This document shows, piece after piece, positions 1 to 11,285 of a stretch of 64,000 bases of DNA. A program made the position numbers and the translations under genes. The notes under the pieces are model-generated. The model did not search any database. It was not told where the DNA came from and saw nothing but the letters and a program-made list of their open reading frames with translations. This DNA comes from Sequoia sempervirens (Eukaryota > Streptophyta > Pinopsida > Cupressales > Cupressaceae). Positions within the stretch are counted from its first letter, which is position 1. Every line of letters starts with the position of its first letter. Where the stretch lies: positions 533,625,071 to 533,689,070 of the forward strand of contig VDFB02193867.1 in the NCBI GenBank assembly GCA_007258455.2, given 5' to 3'.

Positions 1-1489
1 AAAATTAGCTAACAGCTGCTGCAATTTAAAGAACAATAGTCTCATGGAATATAAATGCTCAAGCAAATGTAATGGGCGGGTGTACTACCAAATTCCACAA
101 ACTATGTGGAGCTTCCTCCCAGCATGCATGAGAAATAAATTTAGACTCTGTGGCACTTGGGTTTCAAAATTTGTAGATGTAGACTGGTAACTCGAAAACA
201 CATAATTATTCATCATGTCCTGCTGACACTATGGTTGATAAGGATAAAGGGCCTAAAAATGTAACTTGGGAAAGCTCCAAAGTATATTGTGATGTTGCAT
301 AATCATTCAATTATGATGATGAAGAAGGGATAGTGAAACAAAAACCAAAGGCTGAGGTAAATGGAGGAGAATCGTATGTTTCAAGGAATGGGACATAATG
401 CAATGATGAACTACTTGATAGAATTTCTGAAAGAAAAATCTTCTTCCATTTCCTCAATCAGAACTTTCACCAAATGGAACATCACAATTCAAGTAGCATA
501 GATTCATTTAATCAATGTAAATATTATGAAAAAGTAAATAAAATTTTAGTAAAGCACAACAATTGTCAAGGAATGTCAATGTAATTTTCTCCTCCCCTAG
601 GTTTGTCATAACAAAATCTTCTCACATATAGGCATATATATTTGGAAAAAAAATAGAGGACTTTACTTATCAATTAAATTGAGGTCCCATCAATCTATCA
701 TTGGAATAATAAATTCACCTCTTAAGCAAATATCTAATGCAACAAGACTCTGAGATACATTTTTAATGCAACAGATTTCAAATAGTGAGATTCTTTTGAG
801 TTATTTAGTGACAAGTACTTACATCCTTATGTTGCACATCTATGCACTTACTTAATTTCCATCAATCAAATGTGCTCATGTACATCTTTCAAAGTCAAAG
901 CGTGGATTATTTATACTAGTAGCTTCAATGATCTTTTATCGGCTTGTGCAGTGCATTAAAGTTGCGTCCTATACATAGTTTGAGCCAAAAATAATGGAGA
1001 AGGAGCAAGTTAATATGTATCTGTATTTAGATGGTTCTAGAGTAGATTGAGCCTTGGAAAAGGTAACTGTCAGGGATGTAATGATTGTGCTAGATTCTGA
1101 AAATATGAGTTTAAACTAATAAAGCTCAAGACAATGATTAACCTCTAATGCTTGTTATATGCTGCCTAGACTAGACTAAATGAACATACTCATGAAGTTT
1201 TATTGATCCTATCAATTCAAGATTCAAGAATGTGTGCAAAACATGAACACAAGCATAGTTAGGTATGGAAAAAGACATTCATTATGACATAATGCAATCA
1301 TGAAAAGCACAAGAATGTGGATTTATAGACAATACATATTAGCCTTTGGAAATTTATTCAAAATGCAGAAGCATAGGCTAAACATGTTAGCTTTTGGAAA
1401 CTTTCCAATGAATGAAATCTAATGCTAAACTATCATATCAGTTATTAGAGAAGCTCAATACATAGTTACCCTCCTTCTCAGTGCCATGA
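1..1489. other. AT-rich intergenic sequence, no supported gene
   Basis: No long open frame, RNA gene or recognisable domain is visible. One short degenerate frame (231-584) is listed separately. The rest is AT-rich sequence with no repeat that I could match elsewhere in the window. Confidence 0.5.
231..584 (+). pseudogene. Possible decayed coding remnant, unidentified
   Basis: A frame starting at ATG 231 runs 117 codons to a TAA at 582, broken only by in-frame TAA codons at 300 and 396. The predicted peptide is charged (Lys/Glu/Asp) in its first half and rich in His, Asn and Gln in the second. I recognise no family. Two stops in 117 codons is fewer than expected by chance in DNA this AT-rich, which is the only support. 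It could be an exon remnant or chance. Confidence 0.22.
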
Positions 1490-2448
1490 TGAAGCACTAC
1501 AAATCTGCAAACACTCAAACCTCAAATACACATTAAATAATGGGTTAGTCCAAGCCATGCACATCTACAAGTACTCCATATTGGATTGGTGTCAATTGTG
1601 CAAATGACCCTTTCCCAATCCTTACTAAAACTTAAATGATGCAATGCCTTGAAGATGGAGTAAGATGGAAAAAATTAGTTCTCAATTGAAAAGAGTGACT
1701 TTTCATAAGCTTGTAGATGGATTGATGAAGAATAAGCCCTCTATTTATAAAATTTCAAATGCTAAGAGTGTTCAAAATAGAGCAATGTGGGATAAAGTTT
1801 TGACCAATGAGATGAAGCCACTTGTCACATTGTGATAGGTTGAGGAATGTGCAAGTTCTGGTCAATGTGCCAAAGAGGGGGAGATTCAAATTTGAATTTG
1901 AGAGTTAAGCTAAGTGGGGGACATGTAAGAAAGAAGTTATTGCCATGTTGGAAGGGACAAATCAACTTGTCTTCATATTCAAACTTGAGGAATATTCTCA
2001 AAAGATGTTTTGTTGAGAGAAAATGATGATTTATAAATGAATTAAAATGCTTTATTGGTGCAAGTGGGAAAAGGTAGAGGATGTGATGGGTGGTTAGATT
2101 AGTTTAATCAGGATTAGCTTAACTTAGATGATGATTAGGGGTTTTGATCCATTTGACTTAAATAGTTTGATTTATTTAAATCAAGAGGGAGAAATATGAA
2201 TTTTGAGATTTAATTAAATAAAGTTTGGTTTATTTAATTAAAAGGATGATGCAAGATAAAGGTTAATTAATTTGAGGAGGATGAATCTAGGAGATGATTT
2301 ATGAAAGATGAAATGTTAGGATTTGATTGATTTATTTAAATGAGGTAATGATGTAGTGAATTGAAGGATGAAATGTTAGATTTAATTAAATGAAGGTTAT
2401 TTAATTAAACTAGTGGATTGAAATGTATGCATATTTTGTGTTTCTACA
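1490..2448 (-). repeat. LTR of retrotransposon family 1, minus orientation
   Basis: Read on the minus strand this begins TGTAGAAACACAAAATATGC and ends ...TTTGTAGTGCTTCA, so it has TG...CA ends. It is collinear with the LTRs at 3829-4758 and 26795-27840, sharing the start, a TTTAATTAAATAA-rich block, a segment with repeated TTTAAAT motifs and the ACCAATCCA block near the 3' end. No coding domain is adjacent and no matching 5-bp target duplication is visible, so it may be a truncated element or a recombined solo LTR. Confidence 0.68.
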
Positions 2449-3035
2449 TATTCACTGAAAACTAATGCTTGTATGATTGAAATATGCCTAAATGTAATGT
2501 CCTAAATGCAATAAACTAATAAATGATGTTGATTATTAATGTAAAACATAATAAGTTCAAGTTTCTTGAAAACACATTATGATATGTAGAAAGATTGATT
2601 AAATGCAATATAAAAAAATAGAGATGCTAAATAGAAAATTTGTACCTGGAAACTGATGTAAAAAATGAAGATTGTAGACATCCCTAAAATTCTAGAAAAT
2701 TTGACTTTTTGGCCAACTATGACACTTAGCCAAGCTGGGCAACTTAGTCCTAGATCAGGGAAACTGTTTCAGAGCCTGTTAAGCCAAATGGGTATCTAGG
2801 TCTTCAAAAATTTATGACAAAAAGGTGCAGTGGGACTAATTCGCCACTTTTGGTGACTTAGTCCACTTTGGCTTTTCTAAATGTAAATGTTGAAAATCTG
2901 CAAATGGTTATCATTTTAAAACCAAACTAATAATTCAACATCCCTATGAAATAATGAAACATGTTAGATATGCTAAATAAGATATCAAAATAGCAAGAAG
3001 AACTAAATGAGCATACCAACAACATGAATCAACCT
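2449..3035. other. Intergenic, nothing recognised
   Basis: AT-rich sequence between two LTR copies. On the minus strand it does not end in a polypurine tract next to the LTR at 2448, so it does not look like the internal 3' end of that element. No gene or RNA is visible. Confidence 0.4.
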
Positions 3036-3726
3036 TATCTCATAGTGGATTGGTGCTATTGTAGAAAATATCCCTTTCCCAATCCTTGCTTGAGCTCCAT
3101 GATATGAAAATGATGTGAAAGTGCTATGAGGATGATATGAGGTGGGAAAAATCAGTTCTCACTTGAAGAGAGTGACTTTGCATAAGCTTTGTGGATGATT
3201 TGCTAAAGAATGATGCCTCTATTTAAAGATTTTCAAATGCTAAGAGTGCCAAACATGGAGGATGTGGGACTAAATGTAGACCAATGAAAGAAGGCCACTT
3301 GTCAAGTTGTGATAAGCTGAAAGTTGTGCAAGATTTGGGAAATGTGCCCATGAGAGGGAGTTTCAAATTCAAATTTGAGCAATAAATTTTTGACAGGGGG
3401 ACAAGAAAATGAGAAATAAATGCAATGTTGGAGGAACAAATCAACTTGTCATATTTTTCAAACTTGAGGGAATATTCCCCATAAATGCCATGCTTAGTGA
3501 AAATGAGGGTTTTAATAAATCAATAAATTGATTTATTTGTGCAAGTGGCTAAATCTAGAGAATGCAAGTGGGTAAGATTAGCATTTAATCATGGTTAGGT
3601 TAGGTTAATGATGATTAGGTGAGTTTGAATTTTATGATTTAAATACTTGATTTATTTAAATCAGAAAAGGATGGAGAATGCATTTTGAGACTTAATTAAA
3701 TAAAGTCCTAGTTTATTTAATTAAAT
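3036..3726 (-). repeat. Truncated family-1 LTR forming the left arm of an inverted repeat
   Basis: Read on the minus strand this matches 3912-4597 closely. For example, the segment at about 3140-3220 and the one at about 4410-4490 differ at only a few positions over 75 bases; other parts are nearer 85-90% by eye. It lacks the first ~80 bp of the LTR. With the facing copy it makes arms of about 690 bp separated by about 185 bp. Short open frames on its minus strand recur in the other arm and are repeat sequence, not genes. Confidence 0.7.
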
Positions 3727-3828
3727 GGATGGGGCATTTGAAAAATCAGATTTTTTTTTAATTTCGATTGCGACAAGTTTATTCTTTGAACCAATGCAAC
3801 AAGTACATTGCTTCAAAGAGGGGAAAAA
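3727..3828 (+). other. Internal 3' end of a family-1 element with polypurine tract
   Basis: The block 3737-3828 is repeated at about 26705-26794, each time directly before an LTR. It ends in the purine run AAAGAGGGGAAAAA (3815-3828), abutting the LTR start TGTAGACACG. This is the layout of a polypurine tract priming plus-strand synthesis in LTR retrotransposons. It shows that the following LTR is a 3' LTR and that the element was cut off about 90 bp inside it. Confidence 0.65.
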
Positions 3829-4758
3829 TGTAGACACGCAAAATATGCATACATGTCAATCCAATAGTTTAATCAAATAACCTTCATTTAATTGAATCTA
3901 ACATTTTATCTATTTAATTAAATAAACTAGGACTTTATTTAATTAAGTCTCAAAATGCATTCTCCATCCTTTTCTGATTTAAATAAATCAAATATTTCAA
4001 TCAAAAAATTCAAACTCACCTATCATTATTAAGCTAACCTAACCGTGATTAAATGCTAATCTTACCCACTTGCATTCTCTAGATTTATCCACTTGCACAA
4101 ATAAATCAATTTATTGATTTATTAAAACACTCATTTTCACTCAACATGGCATTTATGGGGAATATTCCCTCAAGTTTGAAAAATATGACAAGTTGATTTG
4201 TCCCTCCAACATTGCATTTATTTCTCATTTTCTTGTCCCCCTCTCAAAATTTATTGCCCAAATTTGAATTTGAAACTCCCTCTCATGGGCACATTTCCCA
4301 AATCTTGCACAACTTTCAGCCTATCACAACTTACAAGTGGCCTTCTTTCATTGGTCTACATTTAGTCCCACATCCTCCATGTTTGGCACTCTTAGCATTT
4401 GAAATATTTAAATAGAGGCATCATTCTTTAGCAAATCATCCACAAAGCTTATGCAAAGTCACTCTTTTCAAGTGAGAACTGATTCTTTCCACCATCATTT
4501 GATCATCAACATATCATTTTCATATCATGGAGCTTAAGCATGGATTGGGAAAGGACTATTTTCTACAATAGCACCAATCCACTATGAGATGATTTACTTC
4601 ATGTTTTTCATGTTCTTATTTAGCTTGTTTTTTCATTTGTTTGCATTTGAAAGCATTGATGTATCATTTCATATGGATGTTGTTATTTGCTTTGTTTTAA
4701 ACTAACCATGCTAATGTGTGTTGTTTGTTTTGTGCAAATGCAGATTTCACCATCTACA
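3829..4758 (+). repeat. 3' LTR of retrotransposon family 1, plus orientation
   Basis: Starts TGTAGACACGCAAAATATGC directly after a polypurine tract and ends near ...CATCTACA. The end is placed by comparison with 26795-27840 and 1490-2448 and is uncertain by some tens of bases. Its central 690 bp pairs with the inverted copy at 3036-3726. It holds no gene; a 67-codon frame inside recurs in the inverted copy. Confidence 0.7.
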
Positions 4759-4769
4759 CTAAAAATATG

Positions 4770-4833
4770 AAAGTGGAATCAAAAGCTCTCGATCTACTTT
4801 TCTAAAAATCTGAAAGTGGAATCAAAAGCTCTC
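4770..4833 (+). repeat. Short direct repeat, two copies, 43-bp period
   Basis: The 21-mer AAAGTGGAATCAAAAGCTCTC (given here as its first 20 bases AAAGTGGAATCAAAAGCTCT) occurs at 4770 and again at 4813. It lies just outside the LTR end. Function unknown; probably slippage in old element sequence. Confidence 0.7.
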
Positions 4834-5792
4834 AATGTTGAGTTGCTGTAACAATGGATGAAAACTCTTGCTCTTGAATTCCTTAGAAGTTAACTTGAAT
4901 GCTATCTTGAATGCTTAATTCTTTCTTTCTTGACTTGACAATATGAATGAATGATGAATGGTGATTGAATGAGTGATTGAATTAATCATGAATGAATTAT
5001 GAATTAGGGTTTAAAGGTCTCCTTTTATAGAGGAGAGTTAAGCAAATGGCTAGAATAAGAATCATGATCACAGGCCAAGATTAAATTAAAAAATAATTTA
5101 ATCAAGGGCAGAGTCTAATTGAGAGAAGAAAGCCATGGATAGATAAAGACTTGAGATGGAAGATAAGATTTTCATGGATAAAGAGGTGATAAAGATTATT
5201 TAATTTTGGTGGCCAACAAAAATGACTAAAATATTAATTTTATTTATTTCAAAAGAAAGGTGAGAACAAATTATATAATTAAATAATCAAAAATAATTAT
5301 TTAATTGGGGAGATAAACAAAGGATAAATAATTAAATAAAAATAACATGTATTTAATTGTAGAGAGAACAGGCTAATGAATAATTAAATAATTAAAATAG
5401 TTATTTAATTATAGAAGAATATTGAAAAGCTAAGTTTTTAATTAAAATAATATTAGACTTGGATGCTTAATAAAAGTAAAAAAAAACTGTGAAAGTCATT
5501 TACAATTCTTTACAACACCTTTACAAGACATGCATTTTATTCAATTTGCAAGGGTCCAAGACCAAATGTGGATGTGTAAAACACCTCATAACACTAGATC
5601 AAGGCGATATTAAGTCCAATTCATCATTAATTATTCCCATACCAAGCAAGAGATACTTTTTTTGGGTGAGACAAAGTGTAAAGATGATTAGTTTATTAGA
5701 GAGGATGAGAAGGTCTTGGTTGATGCTTGGCCAAATTTTAGATTGTTAGGTAGTAATCAATAGTTTTGAGAAGCTAATTCTTACCTCTATCT
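4834..5792. other. AT-rich intergenic sequence
   Basis: Contains runs of AATTAAATAATTAAAA-type sequence and short ATGAATGAATGA repeats near 4945-5005. An 86-codon frame at 5489-5749 has no recognisable domain and may be the decayed upstream part of the LINE remnant that follows. No RNA gene seen. Confidence 0.4.
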
Positions 5793-6250
5793 TTGGAAAT
5801 TACCTAGTGTTAATTAGATCAATTTCAATTTCAATGGCATTTCGAAGGGTAATTTGGGAAGGGCTAAAGATGGTAGTATTTTTGAGGTCCATCATGGCCA
5901 ACCTCTAGGATGGTTTGTGTAGGAATTTGGTGTAGATTCCAAAAATGTGGTTGAAGCCCATTCTTCTTTGGTTTGGTCTCAATATTTCTAAGGAGAAAAA
6001 TGGAATAAGATTTGGGTTGAAGGTGATTCAAAGTTAATTATTGATTTAATGAATGGTGCCACTTGTCATCACTAGAAGTTGAATAACATTATGGATGATG
6101 TTTGTAGTCTGTGTTCTTCTTTTTTGATATATTTTTTTCTCATATTGGTAGAGATGGTAATTGTGTTGTAGATTTTACTACAAATGTTGGTGTAAGTCTT
6201 TGGGATGGAGAGGGTTGCATCGATACAAAGTGAATGGTTACCTACCGTGA
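5793..6250 (+). pseudogene. LINE-type RNase H domain remnant
   Basis: One frame reads W-K-L-P then INFNFNGISKGNLGRAKDGS, a hidden Glu-Ala-His block and VEGDSKLIIDLMNGAT. This order (NFDGASKGNPG, then a catalytic Glu in an AEA-type block, then EGDS) is that of the type I RNase H domain at the 3' end of plant L1-like LINEs. The first Asp of the DG pair has become Asn, and several TAG/TAA stops interrupt it, so it is dead. The RT that should lie upstream is not recognisable; downstream sequence to about 6490 may be LINE 3' UTR. Confidence 0.6.
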
Positions 6251-6668
6251 GTTAGTTTTAAAATTAATACTAGATGATATCAAAGAGCACTCTCCTAACT
6301 AAGGGATTATATGGGTCTCCTTCTGCCTTGTGCATTAGTTATTTTGTATGTGTTTCTATGCTTCTCCATGGTGTTCCTTAATTCTTCTTGCATGGGCATG
6401 TGTTTATCTACTACTCGAGTCTTATATGTCTTTTTTGTCTACACTTTGGGATCTTTCATTGACAAGCAATTTAATTGTCAAAATATCTATTGAAATGTTA
6501 TGCTGAAGAACTATAAGGAATTCAAGCATTCAAGTATTATCAATTATTATCATTGTCATTTATCAATCATAAGTATTAGTTTCTAGTTGAGTAAGTTATC
6601 ATTGTCATTTTCATTATCATTTTCTAGCCTAGGTAAGTTATCTAGAACGTAACTATAATGTTCTATAG
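6251..6668. other. Probable LINE 3' flank, no gene
   Basis: AT-rich. A 60-codon hydrophobic frame (6311-6493) lies where a LINE 3' untranslated region would be and has no family resemblance. Short TTATCATTGTCATT repeats occur near 6540-6630. Confidence 0.35.
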
Positions 6669-7246
6669 TATGGTAGACATATAGATCAAACTAGGTTTGA
6701 TATAGGATTTCCATTAATTGAGAAACTTATTCACCAATCTTTTTCTAAGTTCCAAAATTTACCTACACCTTCTAGAAGTCTATTTTCTAACAAACCAATG
6801 ATCCAAAGTAGAAGAATTTCAAGTATAGATATCAAAACTATTCTAGAAGAAACTCTACTTGACCAACCGCTTACAATAGCCTATGGTAGACCTAGTTTTT
6901 CCTCATCACCCAAATCATATTCACTATCTAAATCATTCCAAAATTTTTACCATAATCTATTAATTTAATATAATCTTATAGAAGATTATCCTTCAAATAT
7001 CTATTTACCTCTAATATACCAACCATTTTTTTATATTTATCCTTCTAGATCGTCTCTAGTAACATTTTTTGATCTAAGCCAAAACTTAGAGCAAATAGAA
7101 AAATTGGCTAGACAAGTAATAAAAAAATATGGATTTAGACAAAATAAATATTAGAAGCTAGACAATAGAGGAAAGTGGAATAGAATTATAGTAGTTAAAA
7201 AATATATTGATGAAATAGAAAATTTCCAAGAGCTAGCATTGAAAAG
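6669..7246 (+). pseudogene. Unidentified coding remnant interrupted by a gypsy element
   Basis: A single frame stays open from 6669 to the insertion point at 7246 (about 192 codons), broken only by TAA at 6966 and TAG at 7152. Composition is protein-like: a Ser/Pro-rich first half (SSIDIKTILEETLLDQPLTI), then a basic helical segment near 7090-7140 (QIEKLARQVIKKYGF). Just beyond the gypsy element (13598-13850) other open segments with Glu/Lys-rich composition follow, probably its continuation. No catalytic or zinc motif allows a family call. A retroelement or an endogenous pararetrovirus protein is possible but unproven. Confidence 0.45.
7242..7246 (+). repeat. 5-bp target site duplication AAAAG (left copy)
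   Basis: AAAAG directly precedes the 5' LTR, and the same AAAAG directly follows the 3' LTR at 13593-13597. A 5-bp duplication is normal for Ty3/gypsy integration. Both copies are intact, so the element is in its original insertion site. Confidence 0.85.
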
Positions 7247-8113
7247 TGATGCAGGAGAATCTAGTGGTGTGAGGGCAATCTTGCATCACCCAAAAACATG
7301 CTTTCCTTTTGTTTGCTTTTTGTAGATGTTTTTGCATTTCTGGATACCCTTTTCGTCAAATAAGAGTTTCCAACTTTTAGAAGTATTTTTCTTCTTTTTT
7401 CTGCTCAACTACTATTTTTAGCAGGTGTGAATTTGAAGGCATGGGAAGAAAAAAATTTATGAGAAGTTTTAGGATAGAAAAATAAGCACTTTGGTGAAAG
7501 AATCAAGTCAAGATCATTCACGGTTTGAAAGTTATTCAAGTTCTAGTTTATGCTTTTTGCCTTGAAAAACTTTTCGAGTCTAGTTTGAGGCACTAAACAG
7601 TTCCGGATGGGCCCAAAAATTTACAGAAACACCAAAGTAAATGCCACAGGCCCTACTTTTTAGAAAATCATCTTTTCGAGAGCTTTCTGAAAAGGTATTA
7701 TCATTGAAGATCCGATGGTCAGATTAAAAGTTATGGCTTCCAAAAGTTGGTGCATATTTTAGAAAGGTGCTAATTTTTGAATGTGAATTTAAATTTGAAT
7801 TTCAAATTGTAATTTTGGCACCAAACCACCAAAACTCATAACTCGGATGTTGTTTTTGGCTCCAAACCAAAAGAGGGCTATTTATGGGCTAGTTTTTGAT
7901 TTTTGGGTAACTTTTTGGGGAAAGAGTTTGCATGCCACGAAAAGGGGATTTTTTGTAATTTTGTAATTTTTCCTAAAACTTTTGTAGCTTGCATGTATCT
8001 CAGAGCTCAAGGATTTGAGATCCTCTACATGTAAGAAGTTCCATATTTTTGAATAAAATATTATTCTCTATTCTGTGAGTGTTGTTTTGTGTCACAGGTT
8101 TGCTCCCTCGTTA
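7247..8113 (+). repeat. 5' LTR of the gypsy element
   Basis: 867 bp, beginning TGATGCAGGAGAATCTAGTG and ending CTCGTTA. The final CA is mutated to TA, judged by the 3' LTR, which ends CTCGTCA. Its last 80 bases contain AATAAAATATTATTCTC, a plausible site for transcript end formation. Confidence 0.9.
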
Positions 8114-8115
8114 GG

Positions 8116-8130
8116 TGGTATCAAAGTAGG
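8116..8130 (+). promoter_or_regulatory. Primer binding site (initiator tRNA-Met type), degenerate
   Basis: TGGTATCAAAGTAGG begins two bases after the 5' LTR. The usual plant initiator-Met primer site is TGGTATCAGAGC; the first eight bases agree, and later differences look like decay. Confidence 0.75.
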
Positions 8131-8210
8131 CTTTCTTGAGCATGTGGATAGATCACCGATCGTGAGGCAGTTCACACCAAGACCATGGTTGTGGGTTCAA
8201 GATCTTCAAG

Positions 8211-9395
8211 ATGCCTCCAAGAGTGATTCCTGGTAGGTGTGGTGGTGCCAGAGGTGGTAGAGGTGGCAGAAATGCTGGTGGAAGAGATCCATTGGCGACA
8301 GAGGGTTTCAGAGCCCTCCAGAGACAAATTCCTGCATTGGGGAACAAATGAGAAGAGGGTTAAACTCGGGAAGGAGAGGAGAAAGTGAGGATGAAGAAGA
8401 AGTGGAAGATTCAAACATAGAAGAGGAAGAAGAAGCAATTAATCAAGATTAGATGTGGCTAATAAGGCCCATTTCAAAGATCAAAAAAAGACCCAAAATA
8501 GAAGTCCCCAGTTATTCTGGAAGTCTGAACCCAGAAGAGTTCATCGACTGGATCAATGAGCTAGAAGAATATTTTGAGTATGAAGAAGTAGACAACCCAG
8601 ATCGGGTTAAGTTGCAAAAAAAAGTTGAAGGGCCATGCCAATATTTGGTGGAAAGAGGTCCAGTTGGAGAGAAATCGAAGAGGAAAAGGAAGATCAGCAG
8701 TTGGGATCGCATGGTGGAGAAACTGAAGAAGCAGTTCATACTAGTAGACTATGAGTTAGATCTACTGAAGTAGATCTGTGAAAGAATACACAGAAGATTT
8801 TCACAAGATGATCATTAGAATAGGCCATGCAGAGGCCAACAAGGAGAAGGTAGCCTGTTATCTTAATGGGTTTTTACCGACCATTCAAGAGGAGCTAAGC
8901 CTGGTCAGAATGACCACCATTGAGGATGCATACTAGTTTTCTCTAAAAATTGAAGAGAAGCTGAACAAAAGATTTGACAGTAAGCAAAAAGACCGAGGAG
9001 GTCAAAGCGAAAGGGGTAGCGGAAGATCTTCTAGGAGCCAAAATGAGGATGAAAGGAAAAATAAAGATGTGGGTACTAGTCGAAGCCAAAGGAATGATAA
9101 CTTCTACCGCCTTTATGATCAAAACAATGGCGATCCAAGAGGTAGATGATGAGGAAGATCTGGGCTAGGACCAAGAAGAGGTGGTTTCAGAGGAATGTGT
9201 TTCCAATGTGGTGAAGAAGGGTATCGAGCCTATGAATGTCCAAAACACCAAGGAAGGATAGACAAAAGGCCAGAAGGTCATGGAAGGGTTGCACATGCAG
9301 ATGAGGAGGCTCAATCTGAGCATTCAAATGATGCTGAAAGGGGAGAAGCCCTAGTGGTTAGAAGAGCCCTGGTGATTGAAGAGAAGGAGCCATAA
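8211..9395 (+). pseudogene. gypsy gag remnant
   Basis: The likely start is ATG 8211, opening an Arg/Gly-rich leader (GGARGGRGGR), then an acidic stretch, then the capsid-like retrotransposon gag domain (SLNPEEFIDWINELEEYFEY at about 8521-8580). In-frame stops fall at 8349 (TGA), 8451 (TAG) and 8771 (TAG), and the frame shifts just after 8773. The C-terminal zinc knuckle near 9195-9235 reads CFQCGEEGYRAYEC. The family pattern is C-X2-C-X4-H-X4-C, so the histidine has become tyrosine, a CAT-to-TAT change. Gag would form the particle that packages the RNA. Confidence 0.85.
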
Positions 9396-10724
9396 CAGAG
9401 GAAGAATCTGTTCCGCACAAGGTGCAAGTGTGAAGACAAATGTTGTGAGGTCATTATTGACAGTGGGAGCACCAATAATCTGGTGTTAGAAGAGATGGTT
9501 ACGAAGTTGAAGTTGAAAAGGGAAAGGAATCCACATCCATATCAGATTGCCTAGTTGTAGAAAGACCACAATGTTCTGGTCAATGAGCAATGCTTGGTGA
9601 AGTTCAAGATCGGAAGCTATCGTGATGAGGTACTCTGTGATATCATCCCCATGGATGTGTGTCACATGTTGTTGGGGAGGCCGTTGCAGTTTGATAGGTG
9701 AGTTGTACATGATGGCCATGCAAACAGTTATTCCCTGATGAAGGATGGAGTCTGTCATAAGTTGAAACCCCTGAAGAAGGATGAAGAAAAGGTATACAGT
9801 AGTGCTATAATTTTCTTTGTTGATGGAAGGAAATTTTTAGAAGGCATGAAGCATGAGCATATGTGTTATGCTTTGATTCCTAGAATTGATAAGGAAGATA
9901 GTGAGAAGGTTCCAGTAGAAGTTTCTGGACTATTGAATGAGTTTCAGGAGATTATTTCTGATAACATGCCTAAGGGCTTACAACCAATGAGGAAGATCAG
10001 TCATCAAATTGACTTGATCCTTGGAGCCAGTTTTCCAAATAAGGCAGCTCACAAAATGACTCCTATAGAAAATGAGGAGTTGAATAGACAAGTTCAGGAG
10101 TTGTTGAGAAAGGGTTTGATTCAAGAGAGTCTGAGACCATGTGCAGTACCTACAGTACTAGCACTGAAGAAGGATGGGGAGTGGAGGATGTGTACAGACT
10201 CCTGGGCCATAAATAAGATAACAATCAAGTACAGATTTCCCCTGTCAATGATGGATGACCTGATAGATTGTTTGAGTGGAGCACAGTACTTCACAAAGAT
10301 TAATCTGAAGAGTGGATATCATCAGATCCAGATTCGAGAGGGTGATGAATGGAAGACTACCTTCAAGACCAAGGAGGGCCTATACGAGTGGTTAGTCATG
10401 CCTTTTGGGCTAACCAATGCACCGAGCACCTTCATGCAGCTCATGAATGAGGTACTGAAAGAGTTTTTGGGAAGTTTTGTCATTGTGTATTTAGATGATA
10501 TTTTGATTTTCAGTAAGAACTTGGATGAGCATTTAATGCATATTCTTAAGAATTTTGAGAAGTTGAGAGAGGAGAAACTATTGATAAATTTGAAAAAGTG
10601 TAGCTTTGTTAAAAAGGATTTAGTGTACTTGGTGTTTGTTGTCTCAACAGAGGGTCTAAAGATGGACCCAGAGAAGGTGAAGGCTATTCTAGAATCCATG
10701 GCCTACACCAAGAACTCCTACTAA
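9396..10724 (+). pseudogene. gypsy pol: aspartic protease and reverse transcriptase remnant
   Basis: The protease is marked by IIDSGSTNNLV near 9455 and MLLGRPLQFDR near 9668. Two stops near 9554 and 9560 fall where relatives have Trp and Gln, and a TGA near 9702 falls at an Arg. Reverse transcriptase fills 9738-10724, the longest open frame in the element (328 codons). It has VPTVLALKKDGEWRMCTD, FTKINLKSGYHQIQI, MPFGLTNAPSTFMQLMN and the catalytic box VYLDDILIF, so the active-site aspartates are present. The frame shifts near 10697, after the KVKAILE block, so the polyprotein is broken between RT and RNase H. Confidence 0.92.
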
Positions 10725-11285
10725 GGTGAGATATTTCCATGGTTTGGCTAGTTTTTACAGAAAGTTCAATAGAAACTTTAGTAGTATTTGTGCACCCTTG
10801 ACTGAAACAATGAGAGGGGATAGAAAAGAGTTCAAGTGGAGCACTGGAGCAGTGAAGAGTTTTGATCTGTTGAATTAGAAGGTCACGAAGCAACCAGTTT
10901 TAGCCCTCCTATATTTCAATAAGGTGTTTTAGGTGGATTGTGATACTAGTGGTTGTGCCATTGGAGCAGTGATGAGCCAAGAAGGTAAGCCCATTGCCTA
11001 TTTCAGTGAAAAGTTAAATGATGCAAAGAAGAAGTACTCTGTATATGATCAGGAATTTTATGCAATAGTTCAAGCATTAAATAAATGGAGACATTATTTG
11101 TTATCGAAGGAATTTGTTTTGTTTACTGATCATCAAGCATTACAGTATCTAAGTATTCAGGAAAACTTAAATGAGAGGCATATGAAATGGGTAGAATTTT
11201 TGTAGAGTTATACTTTTGTTTTAAAGCATAGGAGTGGAAAATAAAATAGGGTTGCAAATGCCTTAAGTAGGAGGAAAATATTGTT
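10725..11285 (+). pseudogene. gypsy pol: RNase H domain remnant
   Basis: The connection domain (RYFHGLASFYRKFNRNFSSI) follows RT in a new frame. RNase H itself is open from 10933: VDCDTSGCAIGAVMSQEGKP, then KKYSVYDQEFYAIVQAL with the catalytic Glu, then LFTDHQALQYL with the catalytic Asp. It ends in LKHRSGK and VANALSRR. Stops near 10877, 10930, 11203 (TAG) and 11242 (TAA) fall at positions that are Gln in related elements. Confidence 0.88.

Noticed and set aside
3223..4415. Two similar ~70-codon frames (minus at 3223-3444, plus at 4212-4415) as a small conserved gene pair
   Set aside because: They are the same stretch of an LTR seen in both arms of an inverted repeat; the similarity is at DNA level and runs far beyond the frames.
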